Shown: in pieces, positions 12,501 to 24,500 of the stretch
Position numbering within the stretch: position 1 is the stretch's first letter
Layout: the number at the start of each line of letters is the position of its first letter
NCBI RefSeq assembly: GCF_024868665.1
Contig: NC_079898.1
Coordinates: forward strand, 14,058,358 to 14,122,357
Direction: 5' to 3'
DNA length: 64,000 nucleotides
Origin: Triplophysa rosa
Taxonomy: Eukaryota; Chordata; Actinopteri; Cypriniformes; Nemacheilidae
Made by a program: the position numbers and the translations under genes
The notes under the pieces: generated by a model
The model's input: the letters and a program-made list of their open reading frames with translations, nothing else
What the model was told of the DNA's origin: nothing
Databases searched by the model: none

Positions 12501-15500
12501 CTTATCCGCTCATCACGTCTTGTTGCATCTATGAAAAGTTTCCGACTGACAACCTGTCAGACAGAGCATCAGTACCCGGTTGACCCGGTACGTCGGTGGT
12601 ACCGGGTCTTATGAAAATGAGGTACCGACAACTTTTTTATTTTTAGGTACCGACTTGGACCGGAAGTACCGGTACTTTTGACAACACTAATCTCAAGTAT
12701 CCGATTCCTATTCCTTTTGTTTCCGATCCGATTCCTAGCCTTTTGATTCCGATTCCAAATTGGAATTGATTTTCGATTCCCAACCCTAGTGCATTGTGGG
12801 AATTTTTAGGGAACGAACGTTTCAGTGCACTGGAAGGATTTTGCGAATGAGGCAGCCCTTAAAATGCCTGACTCCCTGGTCAGTGCCCTGACTACTGAAC
12901 AAGGGAGCTGATTGAGACAGCCATTGTCGTCGTTGTTGTTATCTAATCATAATGGAGATTAGCTACAAATGTCCATTTAATAATCTTAGCATTCTTTGCT
13001 AAATAAGTAAGTCTCAAAAACATTGTCTGAGAAGTGCAATGAACCAGAGAGACTTTCCGAACTTGCCATTCTCAGCATTGAAAGTCAGCGTGCTGACTTG
13101 GATAGACATTTCGAAAGACGAAAAATGCCAGGAGAAAGGGATGTTTTAGACAGTCTTAATGGTAAGATCCTTTATTGTGTACATTGTCATGAACTCGCTG
13201 TATTCTTTTTGTGACAGATTTTAAATTAGCTGAAGTTCCTCTTAATATATTTAATATGCATAGCCTACTCAACTCCCGAATAAGAAAGGCGTTGTATGCA
13301 CTGTATGCACAGAAGTCCACTGCTGTCCTAGCGCGCGTTAGTCTCATTCATAGATCATATTTTATACATGTTTAACGACAATAATGTCACAGCCTATTGA
13401 GCCTAACAAACAATAATTGTTAAATATTCCATGTGGATTTTGAATACATTAGACATTCATTCACACTGGGAACTTTTTAAAAATAGCAATGTGCATAGAG
13501 CAGATTTAATGCCAATTGCCAAATAAAATGATAATACATTAACTGCGTGAAATTTTGTGGCATTTATCCTTAAACGTTATAACTACATTTTACATAGGCC
13601 TATATTGACAAAAAATGAATTTAGTCATGGATTTATACATTTGTCAATGAAATAATGACACAACATAGTGATTCAAACATTTAATAAAAGCATGTGTTGC
13701 GTGTGTCCGTCAGGTCCCTGCACTTTCACGCACACTGCCCAGTATTTGAAGTCTGTGCTGGTATTTTAGTCTCCTTATATCCTTTTGTGATTTGCGTTTG
13801 GTGGTATAATGTCTGCAACGGTCCTGTGTGTGAGGAGAAACGGTGAAACACTTATCTCATCAGCCATTGCCTTCTCAGATCGTTTTGTGCTGCATTGAAG
13901 CTTTTTCTTTTTTTTTCTTTCAAAGATGATGTACCTAGTGGTGTTTAGAATATATCTTCTTATGCTGCTGATATTGTATGTAGGCTACTTAAAATCTTTT
14001 TTCAAATAGTTTAGGTTTCATAGGCAGCAACAGCTCATTGTAAATACATAACCGGAACCTAGTGAGCTGTACTCTTTCAAGTTGGATGTACGTCACAAGG
14101 CTGCGTGCAAGTAGTCCAGTAGTTTTGACTAATATGGTCTAGTAAGTGGTGCAGCACTGGCAAGTTATGCGATTTTTAAATGCTTGAATTCCACTGATTT
14201 GATTATATGGTAAAGGGGCCCCGCCTCCACTCTTGCTGGAGGGCCACCGCAGTTCGCGTTACACCCACTGCCTGTGTACAGTCATACTATGCTATACTAT
14301 ACTGTTAAGGATTTTTGGATTGGATGGATTTTTTTTTAAATACAATATTCCATATTATTTGCACAGGCCAAGCCATGGAGATTGGAAGCGCTGCCCTCAA
14401 CATCCTAGTGGAATGCTGGGACGGGCACCTGACTCCTCCAGAGGTGGCATCACTTGCGGACCGTGCATCTCGAGCACGGGACCCCAACATGGTGCGTGCT
14501 GCAGCAGAACTGGCCTTGAGCTGTCTGCCGCATGCTCACGCCCTCAACCCCAATGAGATACAGAGAGCTCTGGTCCAGTGCAAAGAACAGGTAAAGTCCA
14601 GTCCAGCACAGCCACAACCCACAACTTAAACTAAATATTTGTTGCAAATTTTGTTGAGAGAAAAAATGGTTTCTTTGGTGTTTGTTGATTAGTGCCACCT
14701 ACTGTACAAGAGTGGATTTAATAGCAAAAGTTCGTTTTAGACCGAATGCAAAACTGTACGACACTTTCATTTCATTTCAAGATACATTTTCTTGTATCTG
14801 TTTTGCCATGTAACCATTTCTTACCATGTTTAATTCTCTTTAGGATAATGCAATGTTGGAGAAGGCTTGCATGGCGGTTGAGGAGGCAGCAAAGGGAGGA
14901 GGCGTTTACCCTGAGGTTTTGTTCGAGGTGGCCCATCAGTGGTACTGGCTGTATGAGCAAACAGTGGGCGGTGGCTCAGGTGCCCATCGAGAAGGTTCTG
15001 GACGCTGCGGGGCCAACGGTGGAGCAGGGAGAACGCCCCCCGAAGGAAGCTGCGGTATCCTCGATAACCCCGGAGTCATGGATTCATCAGGTGTTGCTGC
15101 AGTGACCACGACGGTGACTGCAGCTGCCGTAGTACCCGTCATTTCTGTCGGTTCCACCATCTACCAATCGCACGCGCTGCCGGGTTCAGCCATGGCGCAC
15201 GCGCCGGGCCTGCATCCGTACACCACCATTCAAACGCATCTTCCTACCGTCTGCACCTCGCAGTACCTGGGCCACCCGCTTCAGCACGTGCCCCGTCCTG
15301 CCGTCTTCCCTCTGTCTGGGGCTGCATTCCCACAAGTATGAGCGCTGTCTGTTTCTGTCTGCTTGTGATATGAATTATTGATTTCAATTACAGCGCTTGG
15401 CATTTTTATTACAGTCTGTAATCTTAATTTGCTGTCTTCATGTTAGCGGAATGTGATAAATATTACATTTAAACATTAATGCAGATATTTAGTTGGCAGT

Positions 15501-18500
15501 CATTGATTTATTGCAGAATACAGTTGGAGAGAGACACATCCATATTGGTTAACTGCTATACATTCATCTTTATCACTTATAAAGATGCCTGTAAAACAAC
15601 TTAATTTTTGTGGCCTTTAATTTGTGAAATGTCAGATAATACTGTACTATAACTCTAGTTTTAATAGCATCTGTTTTTCTTGTCAGGGAATGCACCCTGC
15701 CTTCATCGGCGCTCAATATCCATTCTCTGTGGCCACTGGCCCTCATCCTCCTATGGCAGCAACCGCTGTCACTTTCCCTGGAGTTCCTGTGCCTTCCATG
15801 ACTCAGATTGCCGTCCACCCATATCATGCTGCTGAGGCAGCCCTGCCTCTTACCACTACTGTGGCAGGTGAGGAGAGAGAGATACAGATAAACATAACCC
15901 ATAGAAGTGTCTGCCAAATGCATAAATGTAAATGTAAATGAAAGCCAAAATATTAAATGCCATAGATGAATAGTTATTAAGTAATCCCTTAATTTGTAGA
16001 GGGAGGTAAAGTTGACAATTTTCACCTGAAATTTGGAGCCATATTAGAGGGGGTAAATTTTTTATTTTATATAGAGATCAGTATATCTGTTAATTTTAGC
16101 AATCTTTGATGCATTTTATGGCAATGCTGGCGGCTCAAAAATTAAGAACGGGCATAATTTGTGTTCTTTTTACCAAATTTGCATGCCTTTTTTTGGCTTT
16201 TATCACTACTGATCTCTTAAGCTTCTGTATAAATAGAAGAAGAAAATATTTGAGCCGAGGAAATATTCCAAATTTGGTTGATTTGACACGGAATGACCCA
16301 GCTGTTTTTTGTACATAAAAGTGATTCCTGCCTTGTGTTGGCTGTAATGTTAAATTTGCATGAACGGACGATTAGTGCTTCACCTCAGAAATAATAGGTT
16401 ACTTTTGTAACCCCGGTTCTCTGAAACATTGAGTGGAGAAGATCCACCTATGGGAAGGGCATCCATACCTGACCTCTGCAGAAGCATCCAATTGCACAAA
16501 GTCTGGCTAGACAGACAGAAGCTCGCAGCCAATGCCAGGTAAGGCCCCACCCCCATACCTGAGAGCATATAAGGTCTGCCTGCACTGCTGTTCTTCAGTA
16601 AGTGTATTCGCTTCTCGTGCAGCAAGCGGGGCAAAGCTGGTGGATCTCTCCACTCGCTGTTTCAGAGAACGAAAGTTCTTTCATCATCTTGTGTTCAAGA
16701 TCCACCTATGGGAGAGACGTGGACAGCTCCCCGATTGCCCAATACACTCACAGTGAGGTTCTGTAAGCCTGTAAGCCAGAAAAAGGACGGTCACCCTCAA
16801 GGGGGCAGTGCTTGACGCATCCCATAATCATGCACCTGGCAACCCTGATGCACACACATAGCTGCTGTGCACATGCAGGACAGGGAACATGTACGAGGCA
16901 CATAAATAACACACAGGCAGGAATGTGAATGCATGCTTGGTGACATGAATGTGAATTACCCACCGGCCCAACCTTTGTTACCCTTACAATGTGTAAACAG
17001 AAGGTAAAGGAATATAACACGGAGGGGCTATGAAGACCCCACTCCTAAAACAGAATGTGCTACCGAGGTTTTGGTGACATCCAATCGGTAGTGACGCACA
17101 AACGTGTGGGGAGAAGCCCAGTTGGCAGCAGAGCAGATGTCCTGCAGTGATACTCCCCTGAACAGATGCATAGATATGGGACTCCCCTCGTGAGGGGGCG
17201 CCCATAAAATAAAGAGCTGGTCGCTCTTCCTGAAAACACTGGTCCTGGTCATATATGTCTGTCACGCACAAACAGGACACATAGCATTCAGCCTCTGATC
17301 CTCCACAGAGGAAGAAGGCGGAGGGTGAAAAGCGGACAGCTCCAACACCTCCGAGGTGAACGCAGGGAAGCACTTAGGCATAAAAGCCGGGTTAGGCTTA
17401 AGAAAAACCTTATCTCCACTCAGAGAGAATTTAGTGCACGAAGGATGTACTGGGAGTGCATGTAGCTCACTGACACGTTTGGCTGATGCCAAGGCCAAAA
17501 GCAAAGCCGTCTTGAAGGACAACAGCTTCAAGGAAATACCTCCCAGGGGCTCAAAAGGATACTGAGACAAGGCCTCCAGCACCATGGAGAGGTCCCATTC
17601 AGGGATGGTTCTCCTGATGACTGGCAAGGAGCGACGGGCACCCTTCATAAATCTGCGGATTAAAGGATGCTGCCTGACTGTTGAGCCCTCAAAGCCCACC
17701 TGACAGGCAGAAATAGCTGCCAATTTAGTAGACCTTAATTGTGGAAAAAGACCTGCCTTTATCCATAAGGTCCTGTAAGAAACACAAAATATCAGGAACT
17801 GAGCACTGCTATGATGCAAGACCACGCCCATCAAACACTTGCCACTTACAACCATATAAGGACCATGTAGAAACGGCCCTGGCATTTTGTATAGTAGCAA
17901 CCACACGCGGGTGAAGCCCAAGCGTGTTTAAGTTTGTCCTCTCACGGGCCAGGCCCAGATAGCCACCCTGTCTGGGTGTGGGTGATAAATCTCCCTGTTC
18001 ACCTGAGACAATAGGTCTGTGCGGAGAGGGAGGCGCCACGGCTGGGCATATAACAGAGGGATTATCTCTGCCAGCCACGGTGCTTTGGGCCACCTGGGAG
18101 CTATTAAGAGTGATTTGCCGTTCTCTCTCACTCTGACCAGTGTGGGAATTATCAGGCACAGAGGAGGAAAAGCATATAGCAGCACCTTGGGCCATGGGTG
18201 GGCCAGTGCGTCCACCCCGAGGGGCGCGTCCAAGTCCTTTAGTGAGAAGAACATAACTACCATTGTTCTTTCGCGTGAGGCGAATAGATCTACAGTTGCC
18301 TGACTGAATCTCCTCCATATCATGCCCACTATCTGAGGGTGGAGGTGCCAATCTCTGTAGAGTGGGTTCCCCCATGATAGAAGGTCCGCACCTCTGTTCA
18401 GGATGCCTGGAACATGAGTCGCGCGTAATGACAGGAAAAACCGCCCGTTCCACACCAAAAGCTTGTGAGCTATAGTGTGAAGTTTCTGTGAGTGTAAACT

Positions 18501-21500
18501 GCCCTGGTGATTGATATATGCCACCGCTGTGGTATTGTCGCAGCGTACGAGCACATGATGTCCCTGCAGGCGAGACAGAAAATAATTTTGAGCTTTCCAT
18601 ATGGTCAGGAGCTCTAAATAATTTGTGTGCTGAACGTAGTCTGCTTGGCCACAAACCGTTCACCACTCTGCCCTCCTGGGTCGCACCCCAGCCTGTTAGG
18701 GACGCATCTGTTGTCACGACTTTCCGCATCATTACCATTCCCAAACGGGTTCCCTGTGTGTAAAAGTCCGCGTCCCTCCAGTGGCGAAGAGCTGCCATGC
18801 ATGTGCGCGTCACTGCTACAAGAGCGGCTGAGATCGCGTATCAGGCTGAAATGTAGTGACAAAACCCATTTCATGAATGCTCTCATTCTCAGGAGTCCCA
18901 GAGGCAAAACCTGGATAGCTGAAGCCATAAGACCCTGCAATCTGAGGCATGTGCGATACTGCACTCTTGCCCCCTCTCTGAACTGCGATACACAGCTCAT
19001 TAGAGAGAGAACGCGCTCCTGGGAGAGACGTGCTCGCATGGAGACCGAGCTTAGCTCCAAGCCCAGGAAAATCACACTCTGACGGGGTGTAAAATTGCTT
19101 TTGTTCACATTCACCCTGAACCCGAGAGATGTGATGTGTGTAAGCACACTGCAGGTGTCCCGCAGCACTTTCTCTTTCCAATTTGGCCACGATGAGCCAG
19201 TCGTCCATGTATGTCAAAATCCGCAGACCTGACATTCTCAGGGGAGCCAAGCCCGCCTCCGCAGACAAAAAGTCAGAGAGCTGAGTGAGCGCCCATAAGG
19301 AAGAATGGTGAATTTGTAACATATGCCTAGATAGGCGAAACGAAGAAACTTCCTGCGTGGCGGATAAATGCTTATGTGGAAAAAAAGCATCCTTGAGATC
19401 GACCGATATGAACCAGTCATTCTTTTTTGCTGTGGGTTAACATTCTGAAATTGTATGTCCTCAAATGTTTGCTCAAAACTCTGAGGTCCAAGATGGGGCA
19501 GAGAGAGCCGTCCTTCTTTGGGACCAGGAAATAATGGGAATAAAACCCTTGATTTATCAGGCTGGGAGGCACCACCACCTGAATCGCTCCCTTCATTAAG
19601 AGAGAAGAGATTTCTTCTTTCAGAATGTGAGCAGTGCTCTCCTCCGTGTGAGAAGAGAGAACGCCGTTGAAAAGCGGGGGTTTCATTACAAACTGTTACA
19701 ATTGATCGTATCACCCACTCTGGAGGCACAACGGTCTGCCAGGCTGACTTGCAATTCGTGAGAGTCCCCGCTAGGGCCGGTGAAGCGCCGAAATCCTCGC
19801 ATACACTCCATTGGCTCTTTTGCGATGCAATGGCACCATCTAGTGGACAGACTAGGGGTGACATGCGTGGATTTAGAAAGAGGTTTTCTCTCTGCAGAGA
19901 GACGTACTCTCCCTGAGACGAATTCAATAGATTTGTTTGTTTTATTGTGTTTTTTGTGTGTTTTGTGTTAGGGAACACCGGGGCCGAAGCCTTTATTAGT
20001 TGGGTGAGGGGAACAATGTGTTCTGTGTGTTGACATTGCTTAAGCACATTTCCTCGCAACCGACCCTCTGAACGTGGGGGAAAGAACACAACGTCCACTG
20101 AACGCACGGGCTGGGAAACCTCTGAGGGGGGTGGCAGACACTTCCGTGAGAAAACCTCCATCTTTTGGACAGGGGCTCTGGGACAGAAAGAGAGTCCAAC
20201 GAGCTTATGGCTCGCGAACGAGGACTCTGTGCCCCCAACGGTCGGACATCAGGCCGGCCGCTTGTGTTTCCAGTCAGTAAGGGTTGGGTTGGGGGTTTCC
20301 CGGCGGGAGACGGTCTTCCCCAGGGTTTAGCAGAGGGTGGGTTACTCTGCCGTGGAGGGGGTTTGTCTCCCTATGATGCGGGTTTCGCACCGCGACGGGG
20401 GTTAGGCAAACGCGCAGTGGGCAACTGACGCGGAGCTGCTTTCCTGGGGAGGCACAACTTGAAAACCTCGTCCTCTTTCTTTTTGTCGCCGCACCGTTGC
20501 TGCATCAAAGCCACGGCGGGACCGAAGAGAGCCTGGCCAGGCTCGACTGGAGCGCCCCTCTTCTCACTGTAAGGGAGCCCCGACAGGTTCAGCCACAACG
20601 CGCACTCCCCCACCACAGGTCGATGACTGTAAGGATCTCCTTCAACAAGGTTGGCGAGGGGATGCTTTGTCCAGCTGCTGCCCCAAATCCTCCAAGATTT
20701 CCGCCTGGTAAGCGGAAAGCAGGGACAAAACATTAAGAGTCCTGACAGCCAAGGCCGAGGTTTTATAAGTGGCTTGATGAACGGATGCAGAAAAACGGTC
20801 CATTTTGCCAGGCAAGACCGGCTTTGGGGGATGAGCAGCCCGCTGAGACCCCAAGAAGGCCTGCGTCGGAACCAGCCGGTTCATCAGCGAACAGGAGGTT
20901 TCCCGCGAAGATATCCTCTTTGAGGAATGCAGGAGTAGGCAGATCAGCCCAATTAAGTGATGTCATGCCCCCGGAGGCGCGTCACCGTGTCCCCCATCCA
21001 AGTCAGAAAGGCCGATCGATACACTGGGTAGCGGCAACTTTGAGTCGACGTTGCAGGAGCTCTTTTTTCTTCTGCATGCTTGAGGCCCAAGCAGACCACG
21101 TAGAACTCGTGAGAGTCCTTGGCAGCGATGAGGGCCCCGCACGCGGCCGGGCAGGCCCGTGATGAGCTGTTCCTGGGAGCAGTGGCAGATTTAGAGAGCG
21201 GCATACCGGCGAAAAACTTGTTAAATTCAGTGGCGGGCAGCCGTGGAAAGTAAAGGGGGGGCAGGTGAAAAAAGAGCATGAGCGTGGGTGGCTCAGGATG
21301 CAAAAAACACAGCTAACCTGGCTGAATAGACGACTGTCACGTCTGGCGGAGGCTGATCAAACGATATGTCCTCCTGAAGACACACAGTGAGCAGCGAAAA
21401 TCCAACCGAACTGTGTTACAGCAGAGATCGCGAGAAGCGAATGACAACTGAAGAACAGCACCGCAGGCAGACCTTATATGCTCTCAGGTAATGGGGTGGG

Positions 21501-24500
21501 GCCTTATCTGGCATTGGCTGCGCGTTTCTGTCTGTCTAGTCAGACTTGGAGCAATTGGATGCTTCTGCAGAGGTCAGGTACGGATGCCCTTCCCATAGGT
21601 GGATCTCGAACATGAGATGATGAAAGAGAACCCTTTTGTTGCAGTGTTTTTCTCAGCCAGCCCAGGGAATTATTAACTATTGAAAATAAGAAAACAAGCA
21701 TTAAAAGAATGCTAACCAATTAATTGCAAATTAATCGTAATCATCAATATTGTCCTTCAACGATTACAAAAACAAAATAATCAAGGGTGTAAAATAATTA
21801 TTGTGCCACATTCCATTTTGCAAGAATTCTCTCTTTTCTTGTGTTATATATCAACAGCACACCCATTTACAGCTGGGCAAGTCCAGTGTTATGGATGTGA
21901 CATTTTGCGTTATGGAGGATGTGACATTTACAGTATCTCACAGAAGTGGGTACACCCCTCACATTTTTGTAAATATTTTATTATATCTTTTCATGTGACA
22001 ACACTGAAGAAATGACCCTTTGCTACAATGTAAAGTAGTGAGTGTACAGCTTGTATAACAGTGCAAATTTGCTGACCCCTCAAAATAACTCAACACACAC
22101 CCAAATTGGGCCCAATTAGTCATTTTCCCTGCTCGGTGTCATGTGATTCTTTAGTGTTACAAGGTATTGTTGTTATATTTTCACAGAATATTCTGCAGGA
22201 TCATTTTATGTAGAAAACAGTAAAAAATACTTTTTTGCTTAAAGAATGCAGTTGTTACCAATATACTAAACCAGGGGTATTCAATTAAAGTTCCAAGAGG
22301 TCCGGGCTTTATGTTTTCTTCCAAATGAAGGTCCGGACAAGATGTTTTTAGAAAATAAATGTTTAATCAATTTAGCCCAGTTGGATATAAATATACAGTA
22401 TATATATAAAATATATGATATTTTATCAGGCCACTAATTTTTTATTTTGATGTCCACAGTATGTATGTATTGTATGTATCTGTGGCTTTAGGGGAATGCC
22501 CTCTTAATTAGAAGTCTGATCATTCATATTTGTTAATAAAAAAGTATTTTTATTGTTTTCTACATAAAATGATCCTGCAGAATATTCTGTGAAAATATAA
22601 CAACAATATCTTCAATATTGACTGAATAAAGTCATTTTAAAGATTGAAATCTTAGTGAAATTAATCTTTGATGCTTGTTATCTAATAATTAATTAGATTA
22701 TGAGATTTTACGATTTAATTTAGCCTGTTTTTCCCAGGGTCACAAATGTTTACATGCTGATAAATAATGCTAATGCTAAAAGTAGATCAAAACGTTATGG
22801 TTCATAAAATATAAAAAATCTGGTCGAAAAGCTGGTGACATGGCAAACAATAAACAGACTGACAGATACAAATACTTTAATATTGCTGCATTTTGTTTAC
22901 TGTTGTGTCCATTTACATATGCATAAAACAAATGCTAATGCCTAACCTTTATCTTTGTAACGAAATCCCACATGGCCAGTCAGTGATTAATTTTTCATAA
23001 TTTGTTCAAATATTGGTGTCGGAGATTCCGTAAACCTGGAGACTGTAGTGTATACTGTGAGTTAATAAACGCTCCGCTTAAATATGCGATGTGAGTAAAC
23101 GGTGCTCATTAACAGCTGTTTAAGCTTTAGCCCCGCTTGAAATGAATAGATGCTTGGACCCCTTTGTTCTGTCGAATTGTCCTACCCTGTCAGATTTTCC
23201 TACTGCAAAACTTAATATAATCTAAACCACATCGACAAAATAAACCGGTAGGATGATTTTACAATGCAAAATACCCCGTCAGATAGTCCTACCATCTTAA
23301 TATAAAACACACAAAAAAAGTTTACAGCGTAAATACCCTATCAGAGTGTCCTACAGTGTACAATAAACAGGTAGGATTAATTTACAGTGATACCAGAAAA
23401 TGCCAATATCAGATTGTCGTAGCAGTATGAAATTAACAGGTAGGATGATTTTACAACGCAAAAAAATGACCTAATATTGATGTGCGCATGCCTGGAAGGA
23501 CAATCTGATGGATAGGATGACATTTCAGGACACCTGCTACGGTATTCTTTGTCACCACTTAACACCCGAATTAGAGGATAGCGGCAAAATATCAATTAAA
23601 TAAATGTTCCTTAGAGCGCATGTGATGTCATTCTCGGTTATGTAGACGCGCGGCTCAATTTAAACAACCGAAATCAAATCAGAAGTCAAATGTTTTAAAT
23701 GGTTTATTAGGCTATGTCTCGCGGTCCGGATGGAAGTAAGCAAAGGTCCGGATCCGGCCCACGGTCCACCAATTGAGGATGACTGGACTTAAATCATTGG
23801 TTTAAATTTAACTAAACTCTTGTTTATTTAAATTTTCATTTGTTCATTTATGAGGAATATGGACTGGATGTGACAATCCTAAATAGTGGCACTTAACCTG
23901 AATTGCCCAGCTGTGCTATTTCTTTACATTTATTTTTCAGTTGAGTTCACAGTTTAAAAGACACACTTTTAAAATATTTATTCTATGTTGTTTCAAAAGT
24001 AGGTGAATAATCATTTTAAATAATCCTGATCTCAGTATTTAATTTTTGTCATAATTGAGCAGCCCTACATTATAGCTAAAACAACAAAAAAGATCATTTT
24101 TGCTTGGTTACTTTAATAACAAATATAAATCTTTCTAGTTATTTCTAGTATATTTTATTGGATAGACATTGTGAGTGGGGGACCTTTGAATAGTTTTGGG
24201 GGGGGGCAATGAAGTTAAAAAAGTTGTGATCCACTGCACTATTGACAAACTCTTAAATTACTCATAGGTGACAAATGCCTGCTAAGAAATCTTTATTGGT
24301 TTTGGTAACCAAAAGTTTTTTTGCCTTTGCACAATGCTATATCTACTGTAGGGGCATCCTTGTTGGCATATGCAATATTTGTCGGGGATGCAGCAAACAT
24401 TTACTTTTTCATCAATATTGTCAAAATTAAAAGTGCTTAAATTTGATTAGTGCATTTGGCAGACACCAAAGTGACTTCCAGTACATTTAAACCATACATT

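Larger units (their letters stand above)
7001..14270. mobile_element. Outer hAT-like element in zswim8 intron 15 (degenerate, host of other insertions)
   Basis: Imperfect inverted ends mark both sides. The left reads TAGTGGTGTAACGGCC from 7001; the right, read inverted from 14270, is CAGTGGGTGTAACGCG. Both continue into GC-rich blocks with GGGGGCCC-like motifs. A hAT transposase C-terminal remnant lies inside (13023-13161). I found no clear 8-bp target-site duplication, so the exact limits are uncertain. The stretch 7080-8740 is AT-rich DNA of unknown nature inside this element. Confidence 0.5.
16415..21632 (-). mobile_element. DIRS-type tyrosine-recombinase retrotransposon, antisense in zswim8 intron 18
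   Basis: About 5.2 kb on the minus strand. Order along the element: gag-like region (about 21303-20371), reverse transcriptase (about 19690-18820), RNase H (18554-17928) and tyrosine recombinase (17921-17028). It is flanked by inverted terminal repeats of about 200 bp rather than LTRs. Near its 3' end an internal complementary region (16639-16714) pairs with both outer termini, the hallmark of DIRS elements. Several frameshifts break the genes, so this copy is probably inactive. The outer limit could extend to GGTTACTTTTGTAACC at 16398. Confidence 0.92.

Noticed and set aside
22162..23480. CRISPR-like array from spaced repeats
   Set aside because: The repeated words are degenerate with unequal spacing in a vertebrate hAT-like element; no CRISPR features.
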